Source: Microbacterium jejuense
GTDB lineage: Bacteria > Actinomycetota > Actinomycetes > Actinomycetales > Microbacteriaceae
Assembly: GCF_019511665.1 (NCBI RefSeq)
Contig: NZ_JAEUAW010000007.1
Span: 124,001-188,000, forward strand
Length of the DNA stretch: 64,000 nt
Reading direction: 5' to 3'
Shown here in pieces: positions 16,647 to 24,669 of this stretch (its first letter is position 1; every line of letters starts with the position of its first letter). A program made the translations under genes and the position numbers. The notes under the pieces were generated by a model. It was not told where the DNA came from. It made no database searches and saw only the letters and a program-made list of their open reading frames with translations.

Positions 16647-17675
16647 ATGCGATCGATCGTCTACTCCCGCACCGGCACGTCGTCCGTCCTCTCGCTCGCG
16701 GAGCGTGAGCCCGCCGCTCCCGGTCCGGGCGAGGTGCGCGTGAAGGTGACCGTGTCGGGCGTGAACCCGACGGACTGGAAGTCGCGCGCCGGTGGGGGGA
16801 TGAACGCCGGGTTCGACGAGATCGTGCCGAACCAGGACGGCGCCGGCGTCATCGATGCCGTGGGAGACGGCGTCGAGGAACTCGCGGTCGGCGACCGCGT
16901 CTGGCTGTACCTCTCACAGCATCAGCGCCCCACGGGCACGGCGCAGGAGTACACGGTGGTCCCTGCCGAGCGGGCGGTGAAGCTGCCGGACGGCATCGGG
17001 TTCGACGTCGCTGCGAGCCTCGGCGTGCCCGCGATGACGGCGCACCGCGCGCTCACCGTGCACGAGTTCGGGCCGGCACGCCTCTCGCCCGGGTCGCTCG
17101 ACGGACGCGTCGTTCTGGTCGCCGGGGGAGCGGGCGCCGTCGGGCACGCCGCCATCCAGCTCGCGGCCTGGGCCGGCGCCACGGTGATCGCCACGATCTC
17201 GAGCGACGAGAAGGCCGCTCTCGCGACAGCCGCCGGTGCGCACCATGTCGTGAACTACCGCCAGGCGGACGCCGTCGAGCAGATCTCGGCGCTCGCCCCC
17301 GACGGGGTCGACCACATCGTCGAGGTGTCGATCACGCAGAACGCCGCGCTCGACGCGCAGGTGATCGCCAACCACGGCTCGATCGCGTACTACGCCGACA
17401 ACGGCGGCGACCAGGCGACCCTCCCGGTGCGGCCGACCTTCGCGAAGAACGTCCGCATCCAGGGGCTGCTGCTGTACACGGTGGGTCAGGGGCCGTTGTC
17501 TGCCGCCGTCGACGACATCACCGCGGCGCTGCGCGACGGCGCACTCCCCGTCGGCGAGGCGGCCGGGCTGCCGCTGATCTGGTTCCCGCTCGAAGAGACG
17601 GCAGCCGCCCACGATGCCGTCGAGCAGGGCGCCGTGGGCAAGGTGCTCATCGACGTCACCCGCGACAACAGCTGA
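16647..17675 (+). CDS. Zinc-type/quinone oxidoreductase-like dehydrogenase (MDR family)
   Basis: This 342-residue protein belongs to the NADPH:quinone oxidoreductase branch of the medium-chain dehydrogenases. The N-terminal catalytic domain has SGVNPTDWKSR and PNQDGAGVI; the Rossmann nucleotide-binding motif is VLVAGGAGAVGHAAIQLA near residue 155, and the C-terminal FPLEETAAAHDAVEQG GKVLI block is typical (split here by one residue). It lacks the cysteine ligands of zinc enzymes. It probably reduces quinones or enones with NADPH in the cytosol. It converges on the broken exporter gene, stop to stop about 14 bases apart. Confidence 0.88.
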   Translation: MRSIVYSRTGTSSVLSLAEREPAAPGPGEVRVKVTVSGVNPTDWKSRAGGGMNAGFDEIVPNQDGAGVIDAVGDGVEELAVGDRVWLYLSQHQRPTGTAQEYTVVPAERAVKLPDGIGFDVAASLGVPAMTAHRALTVHEFGPARLSPGSLDGRVVLVAGGAGAVGHAAIQLAAWAGATVIATISSDEKAALATAAGAHHVVNYRQADAVEQISALAPDGVDHIVEVSITQNAALDAQVIANHGSIAYYADNGGDQATLPVRPTFAKNVRIQGLLLYTVGQGPLSAAVDDITAALRDGALPVGEAAGLPLIWFPLEETAAAHDAVEQGAVGKVLIDVTRDNS

Positions 17676-17689
17676 CGGCATCCACTTCT

Positions 17690-19114
17690 CTACTCGGCGG
17701 ACGCCGCCAGCCCGGGCTTCTTCGCGGGTGCGGGCAGTGCGAAGCAGACGCCGACGGCGACCACGGTGAATCCGACGGCCCACCAGAATGCGACATCGAA
17801 GCCGGACGCGAGCTCGGTGATGCTGCTCGCGGCGCTCGTGGTCGCCTCGAGGATGGCGGCGAGGATCGCGGTTCCGAACGCGCCGCCGATCTACTGAGCG
17901 AGGCGCGTGATGATGCTGGCGTGCGGCACCTCGTCGCGTTCGAGCCCGACGAACGCGACCGACATCACCGGGATCATGACGGCGCCCATGCCGAAGCCGC
18001 GCACGACGAGCACCAGCGCGAGCCAGAGCTCGTTGGTCGTGTCGCCCGATAGCGCGAACGGGATCGTCGCGAGGCCCATGACGATGAACCCCGCGATCGC
18101 CACCGTCCGCGCGCCGAGCGAGTCCGTGAGGCGTCCGGCGAGAGTACGGCTCAGCAGCGCGCCGACGCCTTGCGGGATCAGCAGCAGCGCGGCGGTGAGC
18201 ACCTCGGTGCCGCGGACGATCTGGAAGTACAGCGGCAGCAGCAGCATGGAGCCGTACAGCGAGGCCCCCGAGAGGAAGAGGACCGCACTGGATGCCGCCA
18301 CCGGCCGCCGCCGCAGCAGTCCGACGTCGACCAGGGCACCGGTCGGCCGCCGCACCTGTGAGTAGACGAACGCCGCCATCAGGACGAGGCCGGCGACGAG
18401 GGGGAGCCACACGTCGGTGCGGGCGAAGCCGCCGTCCTGGCTGACGTTCGAGAGGCCGTAGAGGATGCCGACGAGCGCGGGCGAGACCAGCACCAGGCCG
18501 ACCCAATCGAGCACGGGGCGGCCGCGTGGCGGGTCGTTGGGGAGGAAGCGCCAGGCCAGCGCGAGGCCGACAAGGCAGAACGGGACGTTGATCCAGAAGA
18601 TCCAATGCCAGTCGAGCCAGTTCAGGATGAGCCCGCCGAGCACCGGGCCGAGGATCGGGCCGAGGGCGGCGGGGAGGCTGACCATCGCCATGAGGCGTCC
18701 GAGTCCGGCGCCGGCGGGAACCTGCTGGATCGCGAGCGTCGCCATGAGCGGCATCATGAGCCCGCCGCCGAGGCCCTGGATCACGCGGAACGTGATGAGG
18801 CTCGGGGCGTCCCACGCCAGGCTGCACGCGATCGACGCGAGCAGGAAGATCGTCAGCGCGATCATCCAGAGCCGCTTTCCGCCCACGCGTGCCTGGGCCC
18901 AGCCGACGATCGGGATGGCGACGCCCAGGGCGAGCAGATACGCCGTGGTGACCCACTGGATCGTGCTCACCGGAACGTCGAGGTCGGTGGCGAGTGTAGC
19001 CAGCGCGATGCTCATGATCGTGCTGTCGAAGATGACGGCGAGGCCGCCGGCGACGAGCACGAGTGCCGAGACGACGGCGCTGCGCGGGACGGCCGGTGCG
19101 GTGGTGGTGGACAT
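17690..19114 (-). pseudogene. DHA2-type MFS drug exporter interrupted by an in-frame stop
   Basis: The frame begins at ATG 19114 with GGAGGAG seven bases upstream and encodes an EmrB/QacA-like 14-helix exporter, with the DHA2 motif FRVIQGLGGGLMMPLMATL near residue 120. After ...ITRLAQ a TAG at 17891-17893 ends translation at 407 residues. The same frame continues without shift for 66 more codons, reading IGGAFGTAILAAILEATTS and two further membrane helices to a natural stop at 17690-17692. Relatives read QQIGGAFG or QLGGAFG at this point, so the TAG looks like a CAG-to-TAG transition. The truncated protein would lack its last two helices. The TetR gene and operator beside it look intact. Confidence 0.85.
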
Positions 19115-19131
19115 GCAGACTCCTCCAAATA

Positions 19132-19187
19132 AGATACAGGTGTGTATCTCTGTCGGGGAGTGTACGCCGCTCGGATAAGATACACAA
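19132..19187. promoter_or_regulatory. Divergent promoter and TetR operator region
   Basis: AGATACAGGTGTGTATCT (19132-19149) is a palindrome with arms AGATACA/TGTATCT in the exporter promoter. A second half site, AAGATACA, lies at 19177-19184 within the tetR promoter. TAAGAT at 19176-19181 is followed by six bases and the tetR ATG (19188), a leaderless arrangement. A repressor bound here could shut off both genes. Confidence 0.6.
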
Positions 19188-19787
19188 ATGGATCTTGAGC
19201 AGCCGGCGAAGCGACGTCGCGGACAGGAGCTCGAAGAGGCGATCCTCGCCGCCGGCTGGGCGCAGCTGATGGAGGGTGGCTACCACGCGTTCACGATCGA
19301 CGCGGTCGCCGAGAGGGCCGAGACGAGTCGCTCGGTCATCTACCGGCGGTGGCCGGATCGGGACGCCCTCATGGATGCGACGCTCGCGTACGGCCTGAAC
19401 AAGGACCGCGTCGATCCGCCCGACACCGGAAGCCTGCGCGGCGACATCATCGAGTCGCTGAAGCGCTCGAACCTCTCGCGCGCGGGGATCGCGCCGCTGA
19501 TGAGCGTGTTCATGGGCGCGTACTACGCCGACTCCGGCCGCACCTTCGCCGATGTGCGCGAACGCGCGCTGGGGCAGCGGGCGGCCGGGTCGCTCGACGT
19601 GATCCTCGAGCGAGCCATCGCGCGCGGTGAGGCAGATCCCGCGAAGCTCACGCCGCGGGTGCGCTCGGTGGCTGTCGACCTGTACCGACACGACCTGCTG
19701 ATGACGGCGGCGCCGTTGCCGGACGAGGCGATCGAGGCGATCGTGGACGAGGTGTTCCTGCCGCTGGTGCGGCCCGACGCCCGGTGA
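19188..19787 (+). CDS. TetR-family transcriptional repressor
   Basis: This 199-residue protein has an N-terminal TetR HTH (residues 14-60: EEAILAAGWAQLMEGGYHA, then AERAETSRSVIYRRWPDRDAL) and a helical ligand-binding domain with a C-terminal dimerisation region (TetR_C). It is divergent from the DHA2 exporter, which it presumably represses until a drug-like ligand binds. The promoter gives a transcript starting at or near the ATG. Since its likely target is disrupted, the regulator may now control only itself. Confidence 0.9.
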   Translation: MDLEQPAKRRRGQELEEAILAAGWAQLMEGGYHAFTIDAVAERAETSRSVIYRRWPDRDALMDATLAYGLNKDRVDPPDTGSLRGDIIESLKRSNLSRAGIAPLMSVFMGAYYADSGRTFADVRERALGQRAAGSLDVILERAIARGEADPAKLTPRVRSVAVDLYRHDLLMTAAPLPDEAIEAIVDEVFLPLVRPDAR

Positions 19788-19808
19788 GGCCGGGGGGTCT
19801 GTCGCGTA

Positions 19809-20297
19809 TCAGTTGCTGGGCAGCCATTCCTCGATGGATGCCACGACCTCGGGGTCGGTGGGCAGCACCTTGGGGGCGAACCGCTTGACCTCGCCGGTGG
19901 GGCTGATGACGAACTTCTCGAAGTTCCAGGTGATGCGCCCGGACTTGCCGTCGACGTCGGCGTTGCCCGTCAGCTCCTTGTAGAGCGGGTGCGCGTGCCG
20001 GCCGTTCACGCGCACCTTCTGCGACATCGGGAAGGTCACGCCCCACGTCGTCGAGCAGTATTCGGCCACGGCCTCTTCGGTCGACAGCTCCTGCAGGAAC
20101 TGGTTGCTCGGGAACCCGATCACGGTGAAGCCGCGCTCGCCGTACGCGCGCTGCAGCGCCTCGAGCTGCTCGTACTGCGGCGCGAGTCCGCACCGCGAGG
20201 CGACGTTCACAACGAGGGCGACGCGCCCGTCGGTGAGTTCGCCGAACGTCGTCTCTTCGCCGCGGATCGTGGTGACGGGGATGTCCTGCAGGGTCAT
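19809..20297 (-). CDS. Glutathione peroxidase-family peroxidase
   Basis: This 162-residue protein has the full GPx fold with the peroxidatic Cys36 (NVASRCGLAPQYEQL), Gln66 in GFPSNQF and the tryptophan/asparagine of ITWNFEKF near residue 125. It uses cysteine rather than selenocysteine, and actinobacterial members are usually thioredoxin-dependent thiol peroxidases that remove lipid or organic hydroperoxides. The ATG at 20297 follows AAGGAG; an upstream GTG overlaps that site. It lies 37 bases downstream of an OhrR-like regulator on the same strand, which suggests peroxide-inducible coexpression. Confidence 0.92.
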   Translation of the reverse strand: MTLQDIPVTTIRGEETTFGELTDGRVALVVNVASRCGLAPQYEQLEALQRAYGERGFTVIGFPSNQFLQELSTEEAVAEYCSTTWGVTFPMSQKVRVNGRHAHPLYKELTGNADVDGKSGRITWNFEKFVISPTGEVKRFAPKVLPTDPEVVASIEEWLPSN

Positions 20298-20334
20298 GCT
20301 CACTCCTTGGGTGGGGGATCAGCTTCGTGTGGGG

Positions 20335-20817
20335 TCAGCGGTGTGCGGCCAGCGCGGCCGCGGTGTCGTAGTCGGTGATGCGGTCGCGCAGGGCGTGCAG
20401 CGAGCCGACGAGGTTCATCGCGTCGTCGCGGTCCAGATCGAGCGCCTCGACGATGCACTGCCCGACCGGCGCGAGCTCGGACCGGATCTCGAGGCTGCGT
20501 TCGGTGGGCGTGATGCGCACGGCTCGGCGATCGGTCAGCGAGGGTGCGCGGCGGACGAGCCCCGCGGACTCCATGCGGTTCAGGAGTCCCGAGATGCTGC
20601 TCGAGTCGAGTTGCAGAGCAGTTGCGAGTTCGGTGGGAGACACGTCGCCCCGCTCCCACAGCACCGCGAGCACCAGCGCCTGCTGGAAGGTCAGACCCCA
20701 CGGCGCCAGCAGGTCGCGGTAGAGCTGGAGGGTGGCCTGCATGGACGTGTAGAGAGCGAAGCAGACGGATGCCTCCAGGTCGGCCTCGGGCATCGCGGTC
20801 GAGTTCATGATCATCAT
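20335..20817 (-). CDS. MarR-family regulator, OhrR-like
   Basis: This 160-residue winged-helix protein carries SVCFALYTS near its N-terminus; the cysteine (Cys19 with this start) matches the redox-sensing cysteine in the LCFALY motif of OhrR, which is oxidised by organic hydroperoxides. The HTH is at about residues 60-95 (SPTELATALQLDSSSISGLL) and the wing has DRRAVRITPT. It precedes the peroxidase gene. Three ATGs lie close together (20817, 20814, 20808); the exact one is uncertain. Twin dyads upstream are probably its operators. If the cysteine is functional it is a one- or two-cysteine OhrR sensor. Confidence 0.87.
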   Translation of the reverse strand: MMIMNSTAMPEADLEASVCFALYTSMQATLQLYRDLLAPWGLTFQQALVLAVLWERGDVSPTELATALQLDSSSISGLLNRMESAGLVRRAPSLTDRRAVRITPTERSLEIRSELAPVGQCIVEALDLDRDDAMNLVGSLHALRDRITDYDTAAALAAHR

Positions 20818-20818
20818 T

Positions 20819-20845
20819 CTTGTATGCAAGTTATTGGCATGCAAG
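20819..20845. promoter_or_regulatory. Twin operator sites of the OhrR-like regulator
   Basis: CTTGTATGCAAG (20819-20830) and TTGGCATGCAA (20834-20844) are two related dyads 15 bases apart, directly upstream of the regulator's ATG codons. They are AT-richer than their surroundings and share the TTG...TGCAA core, as expected for MarR-family autoregulation. Confidence 0.55.
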
Positions 20846-20902
20846 GTACACGTCTCGCGCCGGGAGGATTGACTGCGGCTGGGGTTGCATGAGGCCGCTG
20901 GG

Positions 20903-20914
20903 TAGGGTGAGAGC
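20903..20914 (+). promoter_or_regulatory. -10 element of a leaderless transcript for the exporter leader peptide
   Basis: TAGGGT (20903-20908) followed by six bases and ATG at 20915. A weak TTGACT lies further upstream (20869-20874) but is too far for a standard -35. Confidence 0.4.
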
Positions 20915-20980
20915 ATGTCGAGCCCGGAATCAGACACTCAGGGGGCGGTCGGTCACACCGTCGGCCCCCAGAACCCCTGA
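20915..20980 (+). CDS. Candidate leader peptide of the chloramphenicol-type exporter
   Basis: A 21-codon frame (begins MSSPESDTQG, ends VGPQNP then TGA) starts next to a -10 hexamer and stops 114 bases before the exporter gene. TCAGGGG (20937-20943) can pair with CCCCTGA (20974-20980, including the stop codon), and GGGGGC (20941-20946) with GCCCCC (20964-20969), so ribosome position on the leader could switch RNA folds. Translational or transcriptional attenuation by stalled ribosomes is known for several chloramphenicol resistance genes. Here it is inferred from layout alone. Confidence 0.45.
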   Translation: MSSPESDTQGAVGHTVGPQNP

Positions 20981-21094
20981 ACTTCTAAAGCCCCGCCGGC
21001 CTGCGTAGTGCGCGGCGCGCCCTCGGGTTTCCCCTCTGGTGCTGACCGTGGTGACGAGACGTCTTGTGTTCGTTCTCTTACCCCGGAGCTCTCG

Positions 21095-22276
21095 ATGCCT
21101 CTTGCTCTCTATCTGCTTGCCCTGGCGGTCTTCGCCATGGGCACTTCCGAATTCATGCTCGCCGGTCTTGTGCCGGACATCGCGGCCAGTCTCGACGTCC
21201 CGATCGGTACTGCTGGTCTGCTGACGTCGGCTTTTGCGGCCGGCATGGTCGTCGGTGCGCCCGCCATGGCCGCACTCACCCGCCGCCTGCCGACCAGGGC
21301 GACGCTTCTGGGCTGCGTCGTCCTGTTCGCCCTGTTGCACGTGGTAGGGGCACTCACACCGGACTTCACGGTCCTCTTCGCCACGCGTGTTCTTGCCGCC
21401 TTCGCCAATGCCGGGTTCTTGGCAGTCGCACTGGGGGCCGCGTCCAGGCTGGTGGCGGCGGATCGGAAGGGACGCGCCGTCGCGGTCCTCCTCTCGGGCA
21501 CCACCGTCGCCACCGTCGTGGGTGTTCCCGCCGGTGCGCTGCTGGGCACCGCACTCGGCTGGCGGTCGACGTTCTGGGCCATCGCACTGCTGTGCGTCCC
21601 CGCCGCGGTCGGAATCGCCAACGGCTTCGCCACCCGAGCCGATGAAAAGTCGCTGCATGCGTCAACTGCTCCCTCGCTGCGGTCAGAGTTGTCGCAGCTC
21701 GCCTCGCCCCGCCTTACCTTGACGATGCTGGTGGCCTCTCTCGTCAATGCCGGCACGTTCGCGACGTTGACGTTCCTCGCACCGATCGTGACGGACGTGA
21801 CTGGGCTCAGCCCCTGGTGGGTCTCGGCAGCGCTGGTGCTGTTCGGCGTGGGATCCTTCATCGGCGTCACCACCGCGGGACGGCTCTCCGATAGCCGCTC
21901 GCGACTGGTCATCGTCGTCGGCGGGACGCTGCTCCTGCTGGGGTGGCTCGCATTCGCCGTCTTCGCGACCAGCCCGGTCGCGTTGTTCGGGCTTGTGCTG
22001 ACACAGGGCGTTCTCGGATTCGCTGTCGGGAGCACGTTGATCACGCGCGTGCTGTACGCGGCCGCGGGCGCACCTACCATGGGCGGCTCATACGCCACCG
22101 CCGCGCTCAACGTCGGAGCCGCCGTTGGTCCGCTGCTCGCTGCGGCGTCGCTCGGGACGACGGCCGGTGACCTTGGCCCCGTATGGGTGGCAGCCGCGTT
22201 GACGGGAGCAGCGTTGTTGCTGGTCGTCCCTCTCCTGTCGATCATCGCTCCGGTGAGAGTCGAAGCAGGCAGATGA
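21095..22276 (+). CDS. Chloramphenicol-efflux-type MFS transporter (Cmx/CmrA-like)
   Basis: This 393-residue, 12-helix protein begins MPLALYLLALAVFAMGTSEF and continues with LVPDIAASL and AGLLTSAFAAGM, the hallmark of the Cmx/Cmr family of Corynebacterium, Rhodococcus and Streptomyces and the DHA1 branch. Other family blocks are ANAGFLAVALGAA near residue 105 and GVPAGALLGTALGWRSTFWA near 145. It should export chloramphenicol or related compounds by proton antiport. The ATG at 21095 has GGAG about seven bases upstream. Codon choice is somewhat looser than in neighbours (more CTT, ACT and TCC), hinting at past transfer. A candidate leader peptide and RNA hairpins precede it. Confidence 0.87.
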   Translation: MPLALYLLALAVFAMGTSEFMLAGLVPDIAASLDVPIGTAGLLTSAFAAGMVVGAPAMAALTRRLPTRATLLGCVVLFALLHVVGALTPDFTVLFATRVLAAFANAGFLAVALGAASRLVAADRKGRAVAVLLSGTTVATVVGVPAGALLGTALGWRSTFWAIALLCVPAAVGIANGFATRADEKSLHASTAPSLRSELSQLASPRLTLTMLVASLVNAGTFATLTFLAPIVTDVTGLSPWWVSAALVLFGVGSFIGVTTAGRLSDSRSRLVIVVGGTLLLLGWLAFAVFATSPVALFGLVLTQGVLGFAVGSTLITRVLYAAAGAPTMGGSYATAALNVGAAVGPLLAAASLGTTAGDLGPVWVAAALTGAALLLVVPLLSIIAPVRVEAGR

Positions 22277-22300
22277 CCACGCCGACGAACGGGGCCCGCA

Positions 22301-22376
22301 TGGACGCGACGGCAGGAGTCGAACCTGCAACGCATCCGGGTATGAACCGGTGCCCGGGACCGCCCGGATCGCCGCG
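22301..22376 (-). tRNA. tRNA-like gene with CAT anticodon, non-canonical D arm
   Basis: Read on the minus strand, a 7-bp acceptor stem (CGCGGCG with CGTCGCG, one G-T pair) encloses a T arm GCAGG-TTCGACT-CCTGC and an anticodon arm with loop TTCATAC, giving CAT. A discriminator T and encoded CCA follow, total 76 bases. The oddities are A-T instead of T-A at positions 8-9, a D arm of CCGG-GCGGTC-CCGG without the usual A14, and an A-A mismatch at the top of the anticodon stem. It lacks the GGG-CCC anticodon-stem pairs of initiators. It could be an elongator Met or Ile2 tRNA, a divergent accessory tRNA or a decayed copy. Confidence 0.55.
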
Positions 22377-22514
22377 ATGACCCCACGCTAACCCGACGTG
22401 TCGCAGTACGCGCCGAGCGTGAACGATGGTTTCGCTATGCGTCGCGGTGTGACATGGCGCCCACCCGTGCCGCGCCGACCCGTGGCGCCAGCTCAGCGGG
22501 TTAAGGTCGGGGTC

Positions 22515-22982
22515 ATGGCCGAGGCATCCGATCACTGGCGCGACGCGGCGATCATCATGGGCTGGAATCCGAGCCTGTGGGACGAGTGGCCCGGCACCTA
22601 TGCGGGGGTCGTGGCGCGTGTGGCAGCCGGCACGCCGTATGTGACGCAGTGGTCGGTGGGCTCCCGCAAGGAGGTCGAGCCCGGGACCGACGCGTGGCTG
22701 CTGCGGCAGGGCGGCTCGTACGGACTCATCGGACACGGCACGGTGCTGACGCATCCGTACGAGGATGTGCACTTCGCCGATCCGCGACGCACGGCGAGTT
22801 TCGTCGACGTCGCGTTCGACGAGCTCGTGGTCGAGGCCGACCGGGTGCCGAGGGACGTGCTCGAGGTCGTCGTGCCCGAGGTGGCGTGGCGGTTCCAGTT
22901 CCGCTCGGGCAACCGCATCCCGCCCGAACCGAACCGGCGGCTGCGGGAACTGTGGCGGGAGGCCATGGACGCGCTCGGGTGA
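22515..22982 (+). CDS. EVE-like (PUA superfamily) domain protein
   Basis: This 155-residue protein resembles the EVE-like domain often found fused to HNH endonucleases: IIMGWNPSLWDEWP near the start, QWSVGSRKEVEPGTDAWLLR in the middle and GLIGHGTVLTHPYED followed by VDVAFDELV. EVE domains bind modified bases in DNA or RNA, so a role in sensing modified nucleic acid is possible; here no nuclease domain is attached and no defence genes are adjacent. TAAGGT (22502-22507) then seven bases to the ATG suggests a leaderless transcript and selects this start over an upstream in-frame one. Confidence 0.75.
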   Translation: MAEASDHWRDAAIIMGWNPSLWDEWPGTYAGVVARVAAGTPYVTQWSVGSRKEVEPGTDAWLLRQGGSYGLIGHGTVLTHPYEDVHFADPRRTASFVDVAFDELVVEADRVPRDVLEVVVPEVAWRFQFRSGNRIPPEPNRRLRELWREAMDALG

Positions 22983-23002
22983 GGGTCACCCGCGGGGCGG
23001 AC

Positions 23003-23035
23003 GCGTTTCGTCTCGCTTCGCTCGCTCAACGACCG
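23003..23035. repeat. Half element of the palindromic repeat family (arm B)
   Basis: GCGTTTCGTCTCGCTTCG continues to CTCGCTCAACGACC. It lies between the EVE-like gene and the aldo/keto reductase gene, 20 bases after a stop codon. The other arm is absent here, although the arm has a small internal dyad (CGCTTCGCTCGC is imperfectly self-complementary). Confidence 0.8.
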
Positions 23036-23129
23036 AGCCCGGGGCATACGCGCCCATGTCCCGGTTGTCCAGACCTCGGTCGACGTCTCACGTTCCTGGC
23101 AGGCTGGAACCGAGCGAGAAGGAGATGCG

Positions 23130-24023
23130 ATGAAGCAGCGCACGTTGGCAGGACGACAGGTTTCGGCGATCGGGCTCGGTGCGATGCCGTTGTCGATGAA
23201 CAACGACAAGGTGTACCCGTCGTTCGACGACGCGGTGGCCACGGTGCACGCCGCACTCGATGCCGGCGTCACCCTCATCGACACCGCCGACATCTACGCG
23301 CCCGACGGCGAGGAGATGGGGCACAACGAGCGCATCGTCGCCGAAGCCCTGCGCACGTGGGACGGGGACGCGTCGAGCATCTTCGTCGCGACGAAGGGCG
23401 GCATCAAGCAGCTTCCCGACGGCTCCAAGGGGCGCGACGGCTCGGAGGCGTACCTGCGCTCGGCGGTCGAGAAGTCCCTCGACGCCCTGGGCATCGACCA
23501 GATCGAGCTCTACCAGTACCACCGCCCCGACCGCTGGCTCGTCTACGGCGACATCATGGCCGGACTGAAGCGACTGCAGGACGATGGCCTCGTCCGCGCC
23601 ATCGGCATCTCGAACGCGAGCGTCGAAGAGATCCAGATCGCGATCGAGGTGCTCGGCGAGGGCAACCTCGCCAGTGTGCAGAACGAGTTCTCGCCGAAGC
23701 ATCCCGGCAGCATCGACGAACTGCGGTTCTGCGACGCGCACGGCATCGCGTTCCTGCCGTGGAGCCCTCTCGGCGGCACCGGCGGCGGAGCGCGACGGGT
23801 CGGCGACCGGTTCTCGGCATTCCGCGAGGTCGGCGAGGCGAACGGCGTGAGCCCGCAGCAGGCGGTGCTCGCGTGGGAGCTGGCGCTGAGCCCGCATGTC
23901 ATTCCGATCCCGGGCGCCCGGCGTGCGGCATCCATCACCGACTCGGCCCAGGCGGCGGACCTTGAGCTCACCGCCGACGAAGTGACCCGCCTGTCGGAGT
24001 CGGTGGGGATCTTCGACGACTGA
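23130..24023 (+). CDS. Aldo/keto reductase
   Basis: This 297-residue TIM-barrel oxidoreductase has the family catalytic tetrad: Asp and Tyr in LIDTADIYAPDG (about residues 50-60), Lys in FVATKGGIKQ and His in LYQYHRPD. The C-terminal NADPH site is visible as VIPIPGARRAASI. It reduces aldehydes or ketones with NADPH in the cytosol; the substrate is not predictable. The ATG at 23130 has GAAGGAG six bases upstream. It ends in a short hairpin (GACGCC at 24024 with GGCGTC at 24037). Confidence 0.92.
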   Translation: MKQRTLAGRQVSAIGLGAMPLSMNNDKVYPSFDDAVATVHAALDAGVTLIDTADIYAPDGEEMGHNERIVAEALRTWDGDASSIFVATKGGIKQLPDGSKGRDGSEAYLRSAVEKSLDALGIDQIELYQYHRPDRWLVYGDIMAGLKRLQDDGLVRAIGISNASVEEIQIAIEVLGEGNLASVQNEFSPKHPGSIDELRFCDAHGIAFLPWSPLGGTGGGARRVGDRFSAFREVGEANGVSPQQAVLAWELALSPHVIPIPGARRAASITDSAQAADLELTADEVTRLSESVGIFDD

Positions 24024-24132
24024 GACGCCGGCTCGGGGCGTCAGCGGGAGACGAGGCTGGCGTTCGGAGTGGTGCGGCCTTGCGTGGACCTGGCAGACAC
24101 CTCACCGGAGTAGGGACGACGGGCGGTGCCTT

Positions 24133-24633
24133 CTACGCCTGACGAACGCCTGCTGACGACGGCTGGGACTGCCAGGCGCGCAGGTGCTCGACGACGAACG
24201 CGTGATCGGCAGCCTGCGGGAGGCCCGAGACGCCGACCGTTCCGACGGTGCCTACTCCCGCGATGCTGATCGGGAAGACGCCGCCGTGGGCGGCGAACAG
24301 GACCGGATCCAGCCGGGCGTCGGTGTCGAAGTCCTTGCCGACGGCGCGGAACGACAGGCCCACACCGTAGGACGACCGGCCGTATCGCCGTGCCACGCGG
24401 GTCTTGCGGTCGAGCCAGCCGTCGTTGTCGGCGCTCGACCCGGGAAGCGCGGTGTGGAACACCCGGGCCTCGCCGAGGGTGATGCCGATGACGATCGGAA
24501 GCCCGGCCGCCAGCGCCGCCTCGCGCATGCGCGAGCCGAGGGCCCAGGCATCCGCCAGATCGAAGCGGGGGAGGACGAGCTCGGCCTCCTCTTCCTCCAC
24601 GCGGGCGAGAACGGCGGAGATGTCGTCGGTCAT
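24133..24633 (-). CDS. UPF0303 / heme-degrading-domain protein
   Basis: This 166-residue protein belongs to UPF0303, distantly related to GlcG/HbpS: DLADAWALGSRMREAALAAG near residue 25, IGITLGEARVFHTALPGS near 50, NDGWLDRKTRVARRYGRSSY near 70 and HGGVFPISIAGVGTVGTVGV near 115. The function is unknown, with heme or small-molecule binding proposed for the fold. TACGTT-N6-ATG upstream indicates a leaderless transcript. It lies downstream of the patatin gene on the same strand, with its own promoter. Confidence 0.85.
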   Translation of the reverse strand: MTDDISAVLARVEEEEAELVLPRFDLADAWALGSRMREAALAAGLPIVIGITLGEARVFHTALPGSSADNDGWLDRKTRVARRYGRSSYGVGLSFRAVGKDFDTDARLDPVLFAAHGGVFPISIAGVGTVGTVGVSGLPQAADHAFVVEHLRAWQSQPSSAGVRQA

Positions 24634-24669
24634 GCGATCAACGTACCTCGGGCGGGGGTCGGTTGTCCG

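Noticed and set aside
22515..22982. Defence island around the EVE-like gene
   Set aside because: No nuclease, methylase, helicase of defence type or toxin gene is adjacent; the neighbours are an exporter and metabolic enzymes.
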